Shown here one piece after another: positions 49,043 through 62,871 of a stretch of DNA of 64,000 nucleotides (the first letter of the stretch is position 1; every line of letters begins with the position of its first letter). Both the position numbers and the translations under genes were made by a program. This DNA is from Chinchilla lanigera (lineage: Eukaryota; Chordata; Mammalia; Rodentia; Chinchillidae): NCBI RefSeq assembly GCF_000276665.1, contig NW_004955473.1:1142403-1206402 (forward strand), in the 5' to 3' direction. The notes under the pieces were generated by a model that was not told the origin of the DNA, searched no databases, and was given only the letters and a program-made list of their open reading frames with translations.

Positions 49043-49160
49043 TACTATGAATGTACTACAGTTTAATTGTCATATAATTCATGCAGAGCATTTTACTGGC
49101 TTCCAGTTTGTGACAGTTAGGAATAAAGTTGCTGTAAACATTCACGCGCAGATTTGTGTG
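49043..49160. repeat. Templated duplication of L1 sequence
   Basis: 49049-49160 repeats 48118-48232 in the same orientation (about 85% identical by eye) but sits in the wrong place in the L1, between 'atatttgtgtg' and 'tttctaggctctat', which are contiguous in normal L1. ATTTGTGTG at 49034-49042 and 49152-49160 brackets the insert. Confidence 0.75.
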
Positions 49161-50518
49161 TGTGTGTGTGTGTTTCTAGGCTCTATATTCTCTTTCATTA
49201 ATCTCTTTCTTTGTTTTTTATCAATACAATCCTGTCCAGATTACTTTCTTTTTACAGAAATTCTTCAATTTCGATCATACCAGTCTTCTGGCTTTGTTCT
49301 TCTTTACTGTTGTGATGGCTCTTTTGGGATTTTTGCTTTTCATATATAGAGTTTACTATTGATATACACAAAATCACTTTCATGGATTTCATTTGGCAGT
49401 CCATAGATTCTACAGATCATGTTGAGAAGATTGAGTTCTTTCTGAGTCTTCCTATCCATGGACTTTGATCCCTCTATTCATTTTGATTGTCTTTGATTTA
49501 TTTCATTAGAATTTTATAGGCTTCTGTATATATTTCTTTACTTTCTTTTTTCTTTTGCATCAGTGAGGAGTTAAAGTACAATGAGAGAGGGACGTCTTTA
49601 CTTTGTTCTCACATTTAATATGATAATAGTTGTATGTATATTTTTTGTTAATATTCTTTGCCAAGTGGAGAAAGTAGGTCCCTTATATTCTTATTTTGCT
49701 GAGTTTTTAAAATCATGAATCATGTTGGCAAATGAATTTTCTGCATCAATTGATACGATCATATGATTTTTTTAACCTGTGGATATGATGGATTACATTA
49801 ATTGATTTTTGAATATTGAATCAGCCAGGCATATCTAGAATAAATCCTACTTTGTCATGATATAGAATTTTTTATACATTGCTGTGTTTGGTTTGCTAAT
49901 ATTTTGTTGCAGACATTTGTATTTATGTTCATATGAATTGGTCTCTAATTTTCTTGTAATAATTTCATTTGGTTTTGGTGTTAGAGTTGTGCTGGCCTCA
50001 GAATGAGTGAGAAAGCATGCACTCTGCTTTTATTTTCTAGAAGTGGTTATGTAGCATTGTAATTTTTCTTACTTAAATATTTGGTGAAATTTACTAGTGC
50101 GCCCTTCTGGGCTGGGTGCTTTCGTTTTGGAAGCTTATTAATTATGAATTCAATTTCTTAAATAGATACACACCAATTAAATGACCTATGTCTTCTTCTG
50201 TAATGTTGGTAGTTTATATCTTTTGAGGAATAGGCCCATTTCATTAAATTTATCAAGATCTTAGGCATAGAGAAGTTAGTAATATTCACCTATTAACATT
50301 TTAATATCCACAGCATCAGTAGAAATGTTCTACCATTACATTTCGTGTAGTAGTAATTTGTGTCTTCTGGGTTTTTCTTGGTTAGCTTGGCTAGATACTT
50401 TACATCTTTGTTGTTCTTTTTGAAGAACCATGTTCAAGATCTGTTATAACTACTGATTTTGTTTTCAAATTAGTTGATTTCTGCTTCAATTTTTAGGATT
50501 TACAGTATTTTCTTCTTT

Positions 50519-50615
50519 CTTTATTTTTTTGGTTTTTTAAAGTACTGGGAATCAAACTCATGACCTCGTGCTTGCCAGGCCTGCACTGTGCCTCTGAGCT
50601 AAATCCCCAGCCCCT
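50519..50615 (-). mobile_element. ID SINE
   Basis: Antisense ID inserted in old L1, with 14-base duplications GTATTTTCTTCTTT at 50505-50518 and 50616-50629. Confidence 0.94.
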
Positions 50616-50739
50616 GTATTTTCTTCTTTTTTTATGTTTATATTACTCTTCATTCTCTAGGGTTTTTTTTTTTTGTGGAATCTTAGATTATTGATTTGAT
50701 ATTCTTTTTTTTTTTTCTCCTCCCTTCCTCCTTTAACTC

Positions 50740-50835
50740 CCTACACCCTTTCTTCTGTAGTCTAGGGATGAAAACCAGGACTTCACACATGCTAAACAGG
50801 TGTTCTGCTATGGAGCTATATACTTATCCTGCATG
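50740..50835 (-). repeat. Old ID-like/tRNA-derived SINE relic
   Basis: 'gggatgaaaaccaggacttc', 'acatgctaaacaggtgttct', 'ctatggagctatatact' keep the antisense ID layout with heavy decay. Confidence 0.6.
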
Positions 50836-50839
50836 TGTT

Positions 50840-53800
50840 TGTAGAAGTAATTATTTTAGTATTTGCAAGTGATGAGAAGTTGTTGCTTTTTCTGTTGATT
50901 TTCAATTGAAATCCACTTTGGTTTGGTAAATCTTTGTAGGATTTTTGTGTTTTTTAATTTATCAAAAATATTTTTATAAATATCCATTACATTCAGTTAA
51001 TAGACAGTGCTATTCATTTAAATACTGTATATCCTTACTAATTTTTTGCCTAATGGATTTGATATATACTGATGGATATTTTTATATGCATCTGACTGCA
51101 TATTTTTACATGCAGTTCTGTCAGTTTTGGTCTTAAATGTTTTGGGGCTCTGTATACACTTTAAAGACTGCTATGTCTCCTGGGAGATCTGAAACCATTA
51201 ACATTATATTATTTCCCTCTTTATTCCTGATCATTTTTCTTCTTCTGAAATATGTTTAGTATGAAATGTGACTATTGTAGTGTTTTTCCTTTGTAAATAT
51301 AAATTAAAAATGATAATTGATATGTAAAAACAAACATTATACATGTTTATGGGATACTATCTGGTGTTTTGATGAACATGTATTGTGTAATGTTTTATTT
51401 CAGGTAAATATATCTTTCCTCAAACAGTCATCATTTCTTTATAGTAAAAACATTAAATTTTTTTTAGCTTTTGTGCAATATACAATTCATTATTATCAAC
51501 AGTCACTACTGGACAATAGCACCCTAGAACTCCTTGCTCCTATCTGACTATAACCTCATAACCACTGGTCAACCTCTCCCCACCCCCACCCTCTGGTAAC
51601 AACCATTGTACTCTCAGCTTACATGGGGACTGATCAAAACATAGAATGGATGCTTAAATTTTTTATTTTATTACAGTAAAAGGTACATTGCCATTCATCC
51701 CCTCTAAATATTTTTCATTGCTTTGAACACATTTCTAATCATTATTACCACTTTCTGGAAGTCCTTTTTAATGTCTTTGGTTGTGTTTCCATGGCTACTG
51801 CCATGTCCTGAGTTGACACAAAATGTTTATCTTTTATGGTCATTTGTATTTTTGGGAGAACCAGAAGTCACACAAGGAGAGATCTGGTGAATAAGGTTGA
51901 TGAGCATACACTGTGATGTTTTACGAGCCTGCCTTTCCAGTGGATGCCACTCAGCAGATGTATTCATGTTTTTTAAAGTCATATCTCCTGAAGACACAAA
52001 AGAAGATTTCCTGCACTGCTTGAGAAAGTAGCAAGAATGATGGGATATGTATATTCAAAACAAGGATGAATATTCTGAGGGGCATTAATGGTAATGAGTC
52101 TTTCACTGTAATAATTCTTTATAAAATCAACTTTATAAGATCAATTCTTTATAAGATCAACTTTTTAAGATTCTACATATGAGTGAGATCGTATAATACT
52201 TGTCGTTCTGTACCTGGCTTATTTCACCTTGCATAATGTTCTATAGTTCCATCCTTGTTGTAAATCATGAGACTTTATTCTTTTTATGACTGAATAGCAT
52301 TCCATGGTGTACAAGTAGCACATTTTTGTTATCTACTCATCAGCTGATGGACATTTAAGAATGGGAGTACACGTGTCTTGACTGAGTGCTTTTATTTACT
52401 TTTCATTATACGCAGGTAGTGGGCCTGCTGAGTCATAGTTTTAATTTTTTGTGGAACCTTCATACTGTTTTCCTCAATAGCTTTACTAACTTACATTCTC
52501 TCCAACAGTGTGCAAGGGCTTTTTTCTCCATACCCTCAGTACTCATTTGCTTTTTACTTTTTATTACTATCCATTCTTACTGGATGAAAGTGATATCTCA
52601 TTGTGGTGCCATTTGTATTTCCCTAATGATTAGTGAAGTTGAGCATTTTTTCATATTCCTCTTGGAGATGTGTATATCTTTTGAGAAATACCTAGTTAGT
52701 TCTATTGCCAACTTTTCATTGTTTTTGTTTTTATTATGCCATTATGTTCATTTTCTTATATATTCTGGATGTTAATCCTTTGTCTGATGAACAGTTTGTG
52801 AACATTTTCTTTCCATTCTGTAGCTTTTCTCTTCACTCTGTTGCTTATTAGCTTTGCTGTGCAGAGATTTTTACATTGTAATCCCATTTGTTTATTTTTG
52901 CTTATTTCCTGTTCTTTTGGGTTCTTATAAAAAAAAAGTCCTTTCCCAGTTCAATGTCCTGACACGTTTCCTAGGTATTTTATTCTAGTAGTTCTGTAAG
53001 TTCAGGTCTTATATTCAAATCTTTAATCCATTTTGAGGTTTTTTTTTTTTTTTTTTTTTTTTGTAATCTGTGAGAGAAATTGGGCTAGTTCCATCCTTCT
53101 ACACATGGATATCTAATTTTCCCAGCACCATTATTGAAAGGATTGTTCATTCTCCAATGTGTGTTATTAGCACCTTTGGGTAAAATTAGTTGGCTATAGA
53201 TGTGTGGCTTCACTTCTGAGGTCTTTCTTCTATTCCCTTGTTCTATTGGACTGTTTTAATGTCAGTACCGTGCTGTTGGATTGCTACACCTTTCTAGTAT
53301 ATTTTGAAGTCAGGTACACTAATGTTTCCTGCTTTGTTTTCTTGCTTAAAATGACATTGGATATTCAGATTTTTTGTGGTTCTATATAAATTTTAGAATT
53401 TTTTATTCTAGTTCTGTGACTAGTGCCTTTGGTATTTTATAGGCATTATATTAGGTCTGTATATCACACTTAGGGTTGCATTTTAAAAGTATTGATTTTT
53501 CTAACCTATGAACATGGGATGATGTTCCATTGTGTGTGTGCCTTCTTTAATTGCTTTCATCATTGTTTTATAATTTTGATAGCCGAGATCTTTTCTTTCC
53601 CCATTTCTGTTTGGAAAGTTTCCATTGATATATCTTCAAGCTCATTGATTCTTTCCTTAGTTTTATGTTGTATACTGATGAACCCATAAAATGTATAATG
53701 TATTTCTAGTGTTAGAGTATTTGATCTGTACAATTTCCTTTTGATATCTGTGAGCATTTCCATCTCTGTGTTCTTCTGCCACTAGTGCCCTACCATATTA

Positions 53801-53970
53801 ATCTTAGTGGTTTTAAATTCCCTGTTTGATAATTCCAAAATATGTGCCTTATGTGAAAATTGGTAATTATTTTGTCTTTTCACACTGTGCTTTTCTTATG
53901 TTTTAACATGGTTTTTAATTGCTGGTTCAAAGAAAGACCTGATAGATTAACTAGTAGGCACTGGAATTAA
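50840..53970 (-). mobile_element. Old LINE-1 mosaic, antisense, interrupted by mariner fossil
   Basis: 51300-51620 is an old L1 3' UTR ('tttatgggatactatctggtg', 'caacagtcactactggacaa'); after the mariner insert the L1 resumes at about 52150 with 'attctacatatgagtgagat' and runs through ORF2 C-terminal sequence to about 53500; the last part to 53970 is L1-like but less certain. A T-run lies at 53038-53062. Confidence 0.8.
51624..52110 (-). mobile_element. Mariner-type transposase fossil
   Basis: On the minus strand, 51928-51869 reads HQPYSPDLSLCDFWFSQKYK, which corresponds to the conserved PYSPDL-x-x-x-DF stretch of mariner (DD34D) transposases; further on, near 51770, 'KDFQK' starts the C-terminal motif typical of the same family. 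Stops and frameshifts abound. It separates two halves of an old L1 that are otherwise continuous. Confidence 0.7.
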
Positions 53971-56265
53971 TTAGATTTTCAATATCAAGTTTTATGTTAA
54001 TCTGGCTAAGGTCTGACCTGTGTAATGATTGCAGTAGCTGTAAGTGCTAGAGATTTCACTTTCCTCTAGTGCTCTTTTTATTTGTTTTTTCTTACCTACT
54101 GATTTTAGGTTTCCCTAAGTCCTCTTTGTTAAGTGGGGTCTGTGCCTTTTAGCACTCTCAGTGGTAATGTGCTACTACTTACTGTACTTTGACTAATTGA
54201 TCAAGTGCTAAGGTATAGGGAGAGGTGGAAATTGTCTACAGTCTTATTACTAACCTCAATATTTCACTGGACCTAAATCCTTAGGCTGTGGCTTTCAGCT
54301 GTTTTTCTTGCTCCTTTTATTCTCCTTCAGGTATGACAGGAAATCTAGAAGGGCCGAGTTATCTATGTGCTCCTCCTTCCAGTATATCAAGCTTTGGTAA
54401 AGTTGTATAGTGTACTAAGAGCAAGCATTTATTATGGGAAATGCTCATGGTATATTTAAAAATTATTCCTTTTCTCCTTTCTTATTTTCTTAGTTATTCA
54501 CTGTGAGAAGTTTGTTGTAAAACCCCCGAAAGTGTAGGAGGTCCACAAATCTATGGCCCCAAGAGTTTGTTGTCAAACTAATACACATTCAGTCTCTAGA
54601 AATTCATCAATTATTTAAGTGTTCCTACATGCAACTGCATTCCTTGACATTTAAATAAAGATGTTACCTTGTATGTATGAGTTATTTAATTTCTCAATCT
54701 CGGTTTCTCAGAAAAAATAAAAATGATTTCAAACACATATGGTTATGTCAAAGTTGAACGAGAGGACTGATGTGAGAAAGTTTACCACAGATTCGAGCAT
54801 GCATAAATATTAGTTTTCCTTTTCCATTAATCTATCTGTGCTTCTTTTTTAGTTCAACCCATTATGTGGTATTTATCCTAGTAACATAAAAAGATCTTAT
54901 AAAGGATTTGTCATTCTTACAGTGCTGGAAAATTTTCCTTTAAAAAACCCCTGCGTTTATAAGGAGTGCCTTATTCTGCAGGGCTTGAAAGGGATTCAAT
55001 GGTTCACTTATTCTTTTCTTCTTCCAACCTCAAGTATACTCTCCTTTCAAAAAAATACCCAGCCTACTACTGAAAAGTCTCATAAAAACACATTTCCTTC
55101 TGCCTGGTCCAAAAGCAGGAACATCAGCACCAAATACTAAGGATAGTCGTTATGCTACAGTGATAGGCTGTATGTCCTGGAGGCTAGTGAAATTATTGCA
55201 CCATTTAAAGAGAGGTAATAGCCCTATTGTACACTTCACCTATCAAACCACATCTTGAGGATTGTGTCCTTTTGAGGACACCATAATTTAAGAAGATCAT
55301 TGAAAACACTAGAACGTGTTCAAATATCCTGATAAGGATGGTGGTGGTGGGGTATCTAGAAATCTAGAAACCTTGCTGTAATAGAATGTGTAATAACTCA
55401 CTTTATTACATCTATTTGTCTGTATCATGTATCTTTGTATATATTGTTTTTTTTTAAAAAGAGCACTTTATGTTCAGTGCCAAATTTTTCACGATAGCTC
55501 TGATTTTACATTGTTTGCTCCAATGTTTCCTGGATATAGCTCCTGACTTCTTCCCAAGAATGAGTCAGAGGAAAACCTCCTGTAGGTAAAGTGTACATTA
55601 TTGTCTGAGCAAAACAATCAATGGACTGAACTTCCTTGCAGTTCTTTTAGCCCTTGGGTTTATTTCAGGAAAACCTCAAGTTGCCTAGAAAACCAGGCAT
55701 CCCTTTTCACCTAGTGCTGGCTCCTATAAGTCCACCAGGAGTCTTTGAACACTTACAGTTTGGTCTATTGTCTGATCATATAAAAGTAAGGGGAGTGGGC
55801 AAAACTCAGAGATGTTCGAAAGTGGATTTTTATCTGTGGAAATTGGAGCAGAAAGCACATGTGAGCTTAAGGTTCAATAAGGGTGCTCAGCCCTTTCCCC
55901 CTGCAGTGTATGTTGTTGTTATTCTTTCTGCAGAAGAGTTCATGATCTTTTGTAATTTTCTTTTTCTATTGATCCAGCAGTGCCAGTAACAGAAACTTCA
56001 AAAGAAGGTTATTGGCAGTAGAATCTATGGGATTTCCCTGCCATATATCTTGTGCATTAGAGAACAAATGCACTGTATGTTGAAGATTAAATTTGCCTTG
56101 TAGAGAATTCATTTTTCTACCGCTTAGGTGATTGAGATCTCCAGGGGTAACAGTCTTCTCCTTTCTCCTACTTCATGGTACCCCAAGGCAAAGGTGAAAG
56201 TGCCATTCTGCTTTATTGTTCTTTGGGCCAGAGTTGCTTCTTCTATGTTTCCATTTAGAGAGGGA
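53971..56265. other. Unassigned intron sequence
   Basis: No gene recognised; the 111-codon frame at 55654-55989 shows no family features. Confidence 0.5.
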
Positions 56266-56270
56266 TGCCA

Positions 56271-56423
56271 ACTGGAAAATGAGTTTAAAATAGAATTTAA
56301 CTGTACAAAGGTTTCTGAGAATAGGTGTATTGACTAAAGGTCTGAGGGCAGCTGGAGTGTAATTGTCACTGAGAGACACTAATTTGATTACTTTTATTTT
56401 GCACCTATGTGACCCTGGGAAAG
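56271..56423 (-). repeat. Unidentified old repeat, inverted-pair arm A
   Basis: Its reverse complement aligns with 56919-57087 over about 150 bases: shared 'cagggtcac', 'aggtgcaaaat', 'aagtaatca', 'agctgccctcag', 'attctattttaaa'. Family not recognised. Confidence 0.8.
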
Positions 56424-56918
56424 TCCTTTCACCCTGCTAAGACTCCATTTTTTTCATATGTTCAATAGCGGTGACAATATCAAAGTCAAAATATTGTTGT
56501 AAAAAGTACCTGTAGTGAGATACTCAGAAGTGTTTTATAAACTCTAAATCAGACAGCTTGTGAACCTTTTTGAGACAAGGATGATGTATCACTTCTTTTC
56601 ATCTAGCCAGGACCTAGCACAGACCCTAATATGTAGTGCATAATTTCTCACTGAAATAAAAATGAAGAAATAGTTTTACATCTCACACTTTCCAGTAATC
56701 TTAAAAGATTTCATTGACAGGTCCTATGCATTGGGCTAGAAAATATTTTGTCCTCATCTAACTTTTTGATTCCAGGATTGAAAGTCAAGTAGCATGTGCA
56801 AGCAGGAAGATTGTTATCACACAGATAAACATTGTAGGAAATGCTTAATATTCTAAACAAAACAAAACAAAACAAACAAATTAACAGGCAGTAATTGATG
56901 GGAAGAGAAAACTTCTCC

Positions 56919-57087
56919 AGGGTCACTCAGGTGCAAAATGGAAGTAATCAGTACAAAGTAGTATCTCCCAGTCACGGTTGTACCACAGCTGCCCTCAGCT
57001 CGATAGCCAACACATACATTCTCAAAAACCCTTTGAAGAGGGTTAGATTCTATTTTAAAGTTATTTTCTCAAGTGGGCTTGGAAGCT
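56919..57087 (+). repeat. Unidentified old repeat, inverted-pair arm B
   Basis: Partner of the arm at 56271-56423, opposite orientation, about 500 bases between. The two even translate to similar peptides in one frame (TAALSSIANTYILKN versus PAALRPLVNTPILRN), a by-product of the shared sequence rather than proof of coding. Confidence 0.8.
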
Positions 57088-57089
57088 CC

Positions 57090-59129
<2,040 letters not shown>

Positions 59130-59229
59130 TAGGCTTTCTTGGGGTAGGATACCCGCCCAGCAGCAGGTTCTCATTAAGAGAAGTGAGTAAAATAGGGAGC
59201 AGGCTCGGATAACATGGACTGAATGACTT

Positions 59230-59478
59230 CGCCGAGCTAGCCAATGCATAGTAATGACAGTTTATAGAGTCATAAAGCCAGGCTTTGAATTTTAGCTTCC
59301 CCTACTTTCTTGCTGTGGACACTAGGGAGCCATAGTAACTTCATGAACCTTGTTTTTCTTATACACGAAGTAGGTGTAAACAGAACGTCTTCCTAGGCAA
59401 TGATATGTGGTAAGGCACGTAGGATCTGTGTGGCACTTGTAAGTCTTCAATAAATGTTAACTATTATTACCGTTATTG
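59230..59478 (+). repeat. MIR, sense
   Basis: 'agagtcataaagccaggctt', 'cttgctgtggacactaggga', 'aacttcatgaaccttgtttt', 'tgtggcacttgtaagtcttc', 'aataaatgttaactattatt' in MIR order. Confidence 0.85.
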
Positions 59479-59479
59479 C

Positions 59480-59640
59480 CAGTTATCATAATCCTGGAGA
59501 CAGTCATGTGAAGTGGGAGATATTATGTTCATTTTATAAATAAGAATCCTGAAGCTTAGTGATATTATTTGCTATAAGCACCCAGATGTAGCGAGTGGAG
59601 GAGCCACAATTAAGAAATTGAGCAGGTCTCCTTTTAATTT
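59480..59640 (-). repeat. MIR relic, antisense
   Basis: 'gttcattttataaataagaa', 'tcctgaagcttagtgatatt', 'cacccagatgtagcgagtgg' and 'gaggagccacaattaagaaa' follow antisense MIR. It abuts the opposite-strand MIR. Confidence 0.8.
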
Positions 59641-59644
59641 GGTT

Positions 59645-60035
59645 ATCACCACTTTTTCTGATTCTAGTTTCATTCCTGTACTCTTAGTCAGGTATATCAC
59701 ATAACCTCGCTGAGTAGTGACTTTAAACACAAGAGACCCAGACTCATGAACTAAAGCTTCACGAGAAGATAAGAAAACAAAACACCCGTGTTCCCTAACA
59801 TATATGTTTGTGGCCATGGTTATACTGGTCTGAGGCTCATGGGATTTGTGATGTGGAAGAATAGTTCTGTAATGAGGCACTGGTTTTCCTAGTTTCAGCC
59901 AGACATTGTTGAGGGACCACCGGAGGCATCCTTCCAATATAGGGCAGAGTAAGCAGCCAACACTACCAGCCAGATCCCCTTAAGCTAGTGATTGATTTTT
60001 TAATGTTGTCAGCTTTGTAGGCAAAGGTGGTAGAA
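59645..60035. other. Unassigned intron sequence
   Basis: The 121-codon minus frame at 59937-59572 partly overlaps a MIR and is judged non-coding. Confidence 0.5.
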
Positions 60036-60039
60036 TAGT

Positions 60040-60265
60040 AGAATACACTACCATCATTGAGCTCCGACTACATCATGGGTGCTCTGCTGGGCAGGATCAT
60101 ACTATTTTATAGAACCCATGATAATGGATTCCTTTTCATCATAATGTCCCCCTTTTACACAGGATGAAATGAAACAGAGAGGGTAAGTGCCTTGCCCAAT
60201 ATTTCAAAGTCAGTTATGTGGGAGGACCTAGGTTTCAAACCAGTTCTGGTTGGCCTGGTTGATTC
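60040..60265 (-). repeat. MIR, antisense
   Basis: 'catcattgagctccgactac', 'cccccttttacacaggatga', 'gggtaagtgccttgcccaat', 'ctaggtttcaaaccagttct'. Confidence 0.82.
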
Positions 60266-60269
60266 TTGT

Positions 60270-60750
60270 ACTTAGCTTCAGTACAGTGCAACTGCTGTCT
60301 ATGTTGAGCCATTGCTTACCCAGAATGTGGAGAACAGATTGGACCATTTAGCCTTGTCTTTAAACTCTGGAAGTACAAAATAATAGGGGTAATTGGTTTC
60401 TTTGGTGAATTAAACTAGGAAGACAGAAATGATGCAACCCTCGGCATGGCTACTTATGGGGCTGCTCTAATTGCCCCATTCACAATGTTGGCCATTTAAA
60501 ACACATTTGCTGAGAAAATATTTTATAGTAAAATGAACAGAAACATCATATCAAACGATGGTGTTCTTCACTGGCTAATTATTCCCTTGACTGATTCATA
60601 ATTTGAGGCCAGATTCTGGGGCCATGTGCAAAAATAATTTTCACAGAACTAGAAAAATGAAAAGTAAATGCCTTCAAATGTTCATTCAGTATTACTGATT
60701 GATAGCCACTGTGTGTCAGAGTGTCAGGTACAAGGGTGCTGGTGGTGTGG
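60270..60750. other. Unassigned intron sequence
   Basis: No gene or named repeat seen. Confidence 0.45.
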
Positions 60751-60754
60751 GAAC

Positions 60755-60965
60755 ACCTTTGTTTCCTTTTGTGGTGCTGGGGATTGAGCCCAGTGCCTTG
60801 AGCATTCTAGGCAAGTGTTGTACAACTGAGCTACATCTCCAACCCTTTTCATTTTTATTATGAGATGGGACCCTGCTAAATTGCCCAGGCATGCCCTAAA
60901 CTTGTGATCCTCCTGCCTCAGCCTCTCAAGTAGCTGGGATTACAGACCATCACACCCAGCTGGGA
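60755..60965 (-). mobile_element. B1-dID composite SINE
   Basis: On the minus strand a B1 monomer (60965-60865, 'cagctacttgagaggctgag' type) is followed by an ID-like unit (60845-60770). Intact example of the composite also seen at 14.2 and 63.7 kb. Confidence 0.88.
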
Positions 60966-61149
60966 ATGACTTTAGTAGCAGGAAAAAGTTAATATTAGAG
61001 ACAAAGTGTAGGAGTATTTCATGGTTGCCTCCGATGTTGGTCTCTTGACAGCAGCATAATTGATTTTGAACATATGTATCTCCCTCTAGAGCTTTTATCC
61101 CCCCCCCACCAAAAAAATGAGGGTGGGAGCTGGTAAGGAATTAAGTGCA

Positions 61150-61330
61150 CTGTTCTCAACATAAAGGTTTCTTTAGTAAACATTTATTAAACATCTGCTT
61201 TGCACATCATACTTTGTTAGGTGCTGGATATTCCAAACTACCTGAAACATAGGTCTTAAGTCTTGAAAAGATCACAGTCTAGTTGCTAGACAAACATAAC
61301 TGAATAAATCTCATCACAGTGAACATTTCA
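61150..61330 (-). repeat. L2-like ancient repeat
   Basis: 'aaacatttattaaacatctgc', 'gttaggtgctggatattcca', 'gatcacagtctagttgctag' follow the antisense L2 3' end. Confidence 0.7.
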
Positions 61331-61334
61331 CTAT

Positions 61335-61505
61335 AATGTGAGCGTTGGAAGTCCTCTGAGGAATTAGGTTATCCTGTTCCATTGATTAACAAATGAAGAA
61401 ATAAGGTTCAAGGAGCCTCACCTAATGTTATATAATTAATGAGAGAATCAGAAGTAAAATCCAAGGTTTTTTGCTCCAATCTGATATTTTTTCTGTCACA
61501 CCACT
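61335..61505 (-). repeat. MIR relic, antisense
   Basis: 'aacaaatgaagaaataaggt', 'aggagcctcacctaatgtta', 'gagaatcagaagtaaaatcc'. Confidence 0.7.
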
Positions 61506-61509
61506 TTGT

Positions 61510-62535
61510 CCCTCACTAGACCCTTTCAGTCTTTCACTGTAAAAGCTCCATTAGGATTTTGCAAAGACATAGCGAACTTAAATTGGATAGCTATTTCAAG
61601 CTTCTAAACCTGCTCCATTTTAGGTGAATGCATGCAGGTGTGCGCCTGCGTGCATGTCCTGTGCGCGTATGCATAGAGGGGGGTACATTTCATGTCATTA
61701 TCATTCAGCAGGAAAGGCCTTGGCTGTCAAGAGGTGCTCAGTGATGCAGTCCCTTTCTGTTTTGGCCATTAAGAGCCTGATTGCTCCCAGCTCCCAGCTG
61801 GTTATGAGAGCGTGAAGTCTGCCACCCCCCTGGGAATGCCGGAACTAAACTGGAAAGCATATGTAAACTCTGCCTTGTCCCTGTTTTATGATCACCAAGT
61901 CTACATAATATGTATCAAATGGTGGGTTTGGGGGAATTGTTGGCCAGGTGTGTTTCAGCCTATATGCTGTAAGGACCAGAAAGGGGCAGGGCCACTTATA
62001 GAGGTGAGGGGAAGTGAAGACTGGGTGGACTGCAGAACTGTGTTCTTATAAGCAAACCCACAGAATGGCTCAAAGCAAAAGCTGATTTTAAACCAAGGCA
62101 TTAATGAGATCCTGCTGGAGGACACTCACTTTCCTGTTGTGATGAAGTGGAAAACCCTGCAGTCAGTCCTGCCTGAGGTTCAGTTGGGGCAAGAGATCTC
62201 TTTAAAAATGTACTCTTCCTGAGCCGAACCGGGATAGTCTTTTTAGCTAACCATGAGTTTTGGATGGGACCTGCCGTACAGAGACTTTTGCCCGGTTGTT
62301 TTGGTAGCTGCCATCCACTTGGGATTTTGACAGTCTTTTGGTCTCCTCACTGACTGTGGCACTGTTAGATTTTATTTTTTAATAATTATGAATTCTTAGT
62401 GCTTTAGTTTCTTCTAGAAGTGTTCTCAGTCTTTCAGACTACCAACTGAAGGCATGCAGGTGAATGTTGGGGTGTTGCCACTGGCAGCACCCTCGGGGTG
62501 GTAAGGAACCAATTCCCCAAAACTTGGCTCACCAT
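61510..62535. other. Unassigned intron sequence
   Basis: No gene recognised. The short frames at 61624-62051 have no family features. Confidence 0.45.
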
Positions 62536-62539
62536 CCAG

Positions 62540-62690
62540 TCACCCGGAGAACTTGTTGAACAGATTCCTGGAGTCCACTCCTAGAGATTCTGATATCACA
62601 GGTCTGTGGAGAGGCCAGAGAACTTGTTATTTAAATAGTGTCCCAGTTGATTCTGATGCTCCCTTCAGAGCAAATCCAGACACTTTGGTA
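62540..62690 (+). mobile_element. hAT-Charlie type MITE relic
   Basis: 'ggagaacttgttgaacagat', 'cctagagattctgatatcac', 'aggtctgtggagaggccaga', 'cagttgattctgatgctccc' match non-autonomous hAT elements. Second such relic in the window. Confidence 0.65.
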
Positions 62691-62871
62691 GTTGGAAGTG
62701 AATGACCATATTCTATGGCAGTTAGTGGCAAAACTAGGGCTTCAGATACTTCCCATGAAACGGAGATAGTATAAGGATTAAATATGTGGGGAGTACTTGC
62801 TAAGCCCCACTCCAGTGCCCTATCTTTGTATGTAATTCTAGGTGGCAAATGGAAATTTGGCTTTTCATAAT

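Larger units (their letters stand above)
47560..50504 (-). mobile_element. Old LINE-1 mosaic, 3' UTR through reverse transcriptase region, antisense
   Basis: On the minus strand this reads as an old (L1M-type) element: reverse transcriptase region near 50400-49700, connection near 49500-48500, ORF2 end and 3' UTR near 48400-47560. All frames are broken. It carries a B1 (47671-47811) and an internal duplication (49043-49160). Confidence 0.85.

Noticed and set aside
59572..59937. 121-codon minus frame opposite the GPC3 intron
   Set aside because: It overlaps a MIR relic and has no family features.
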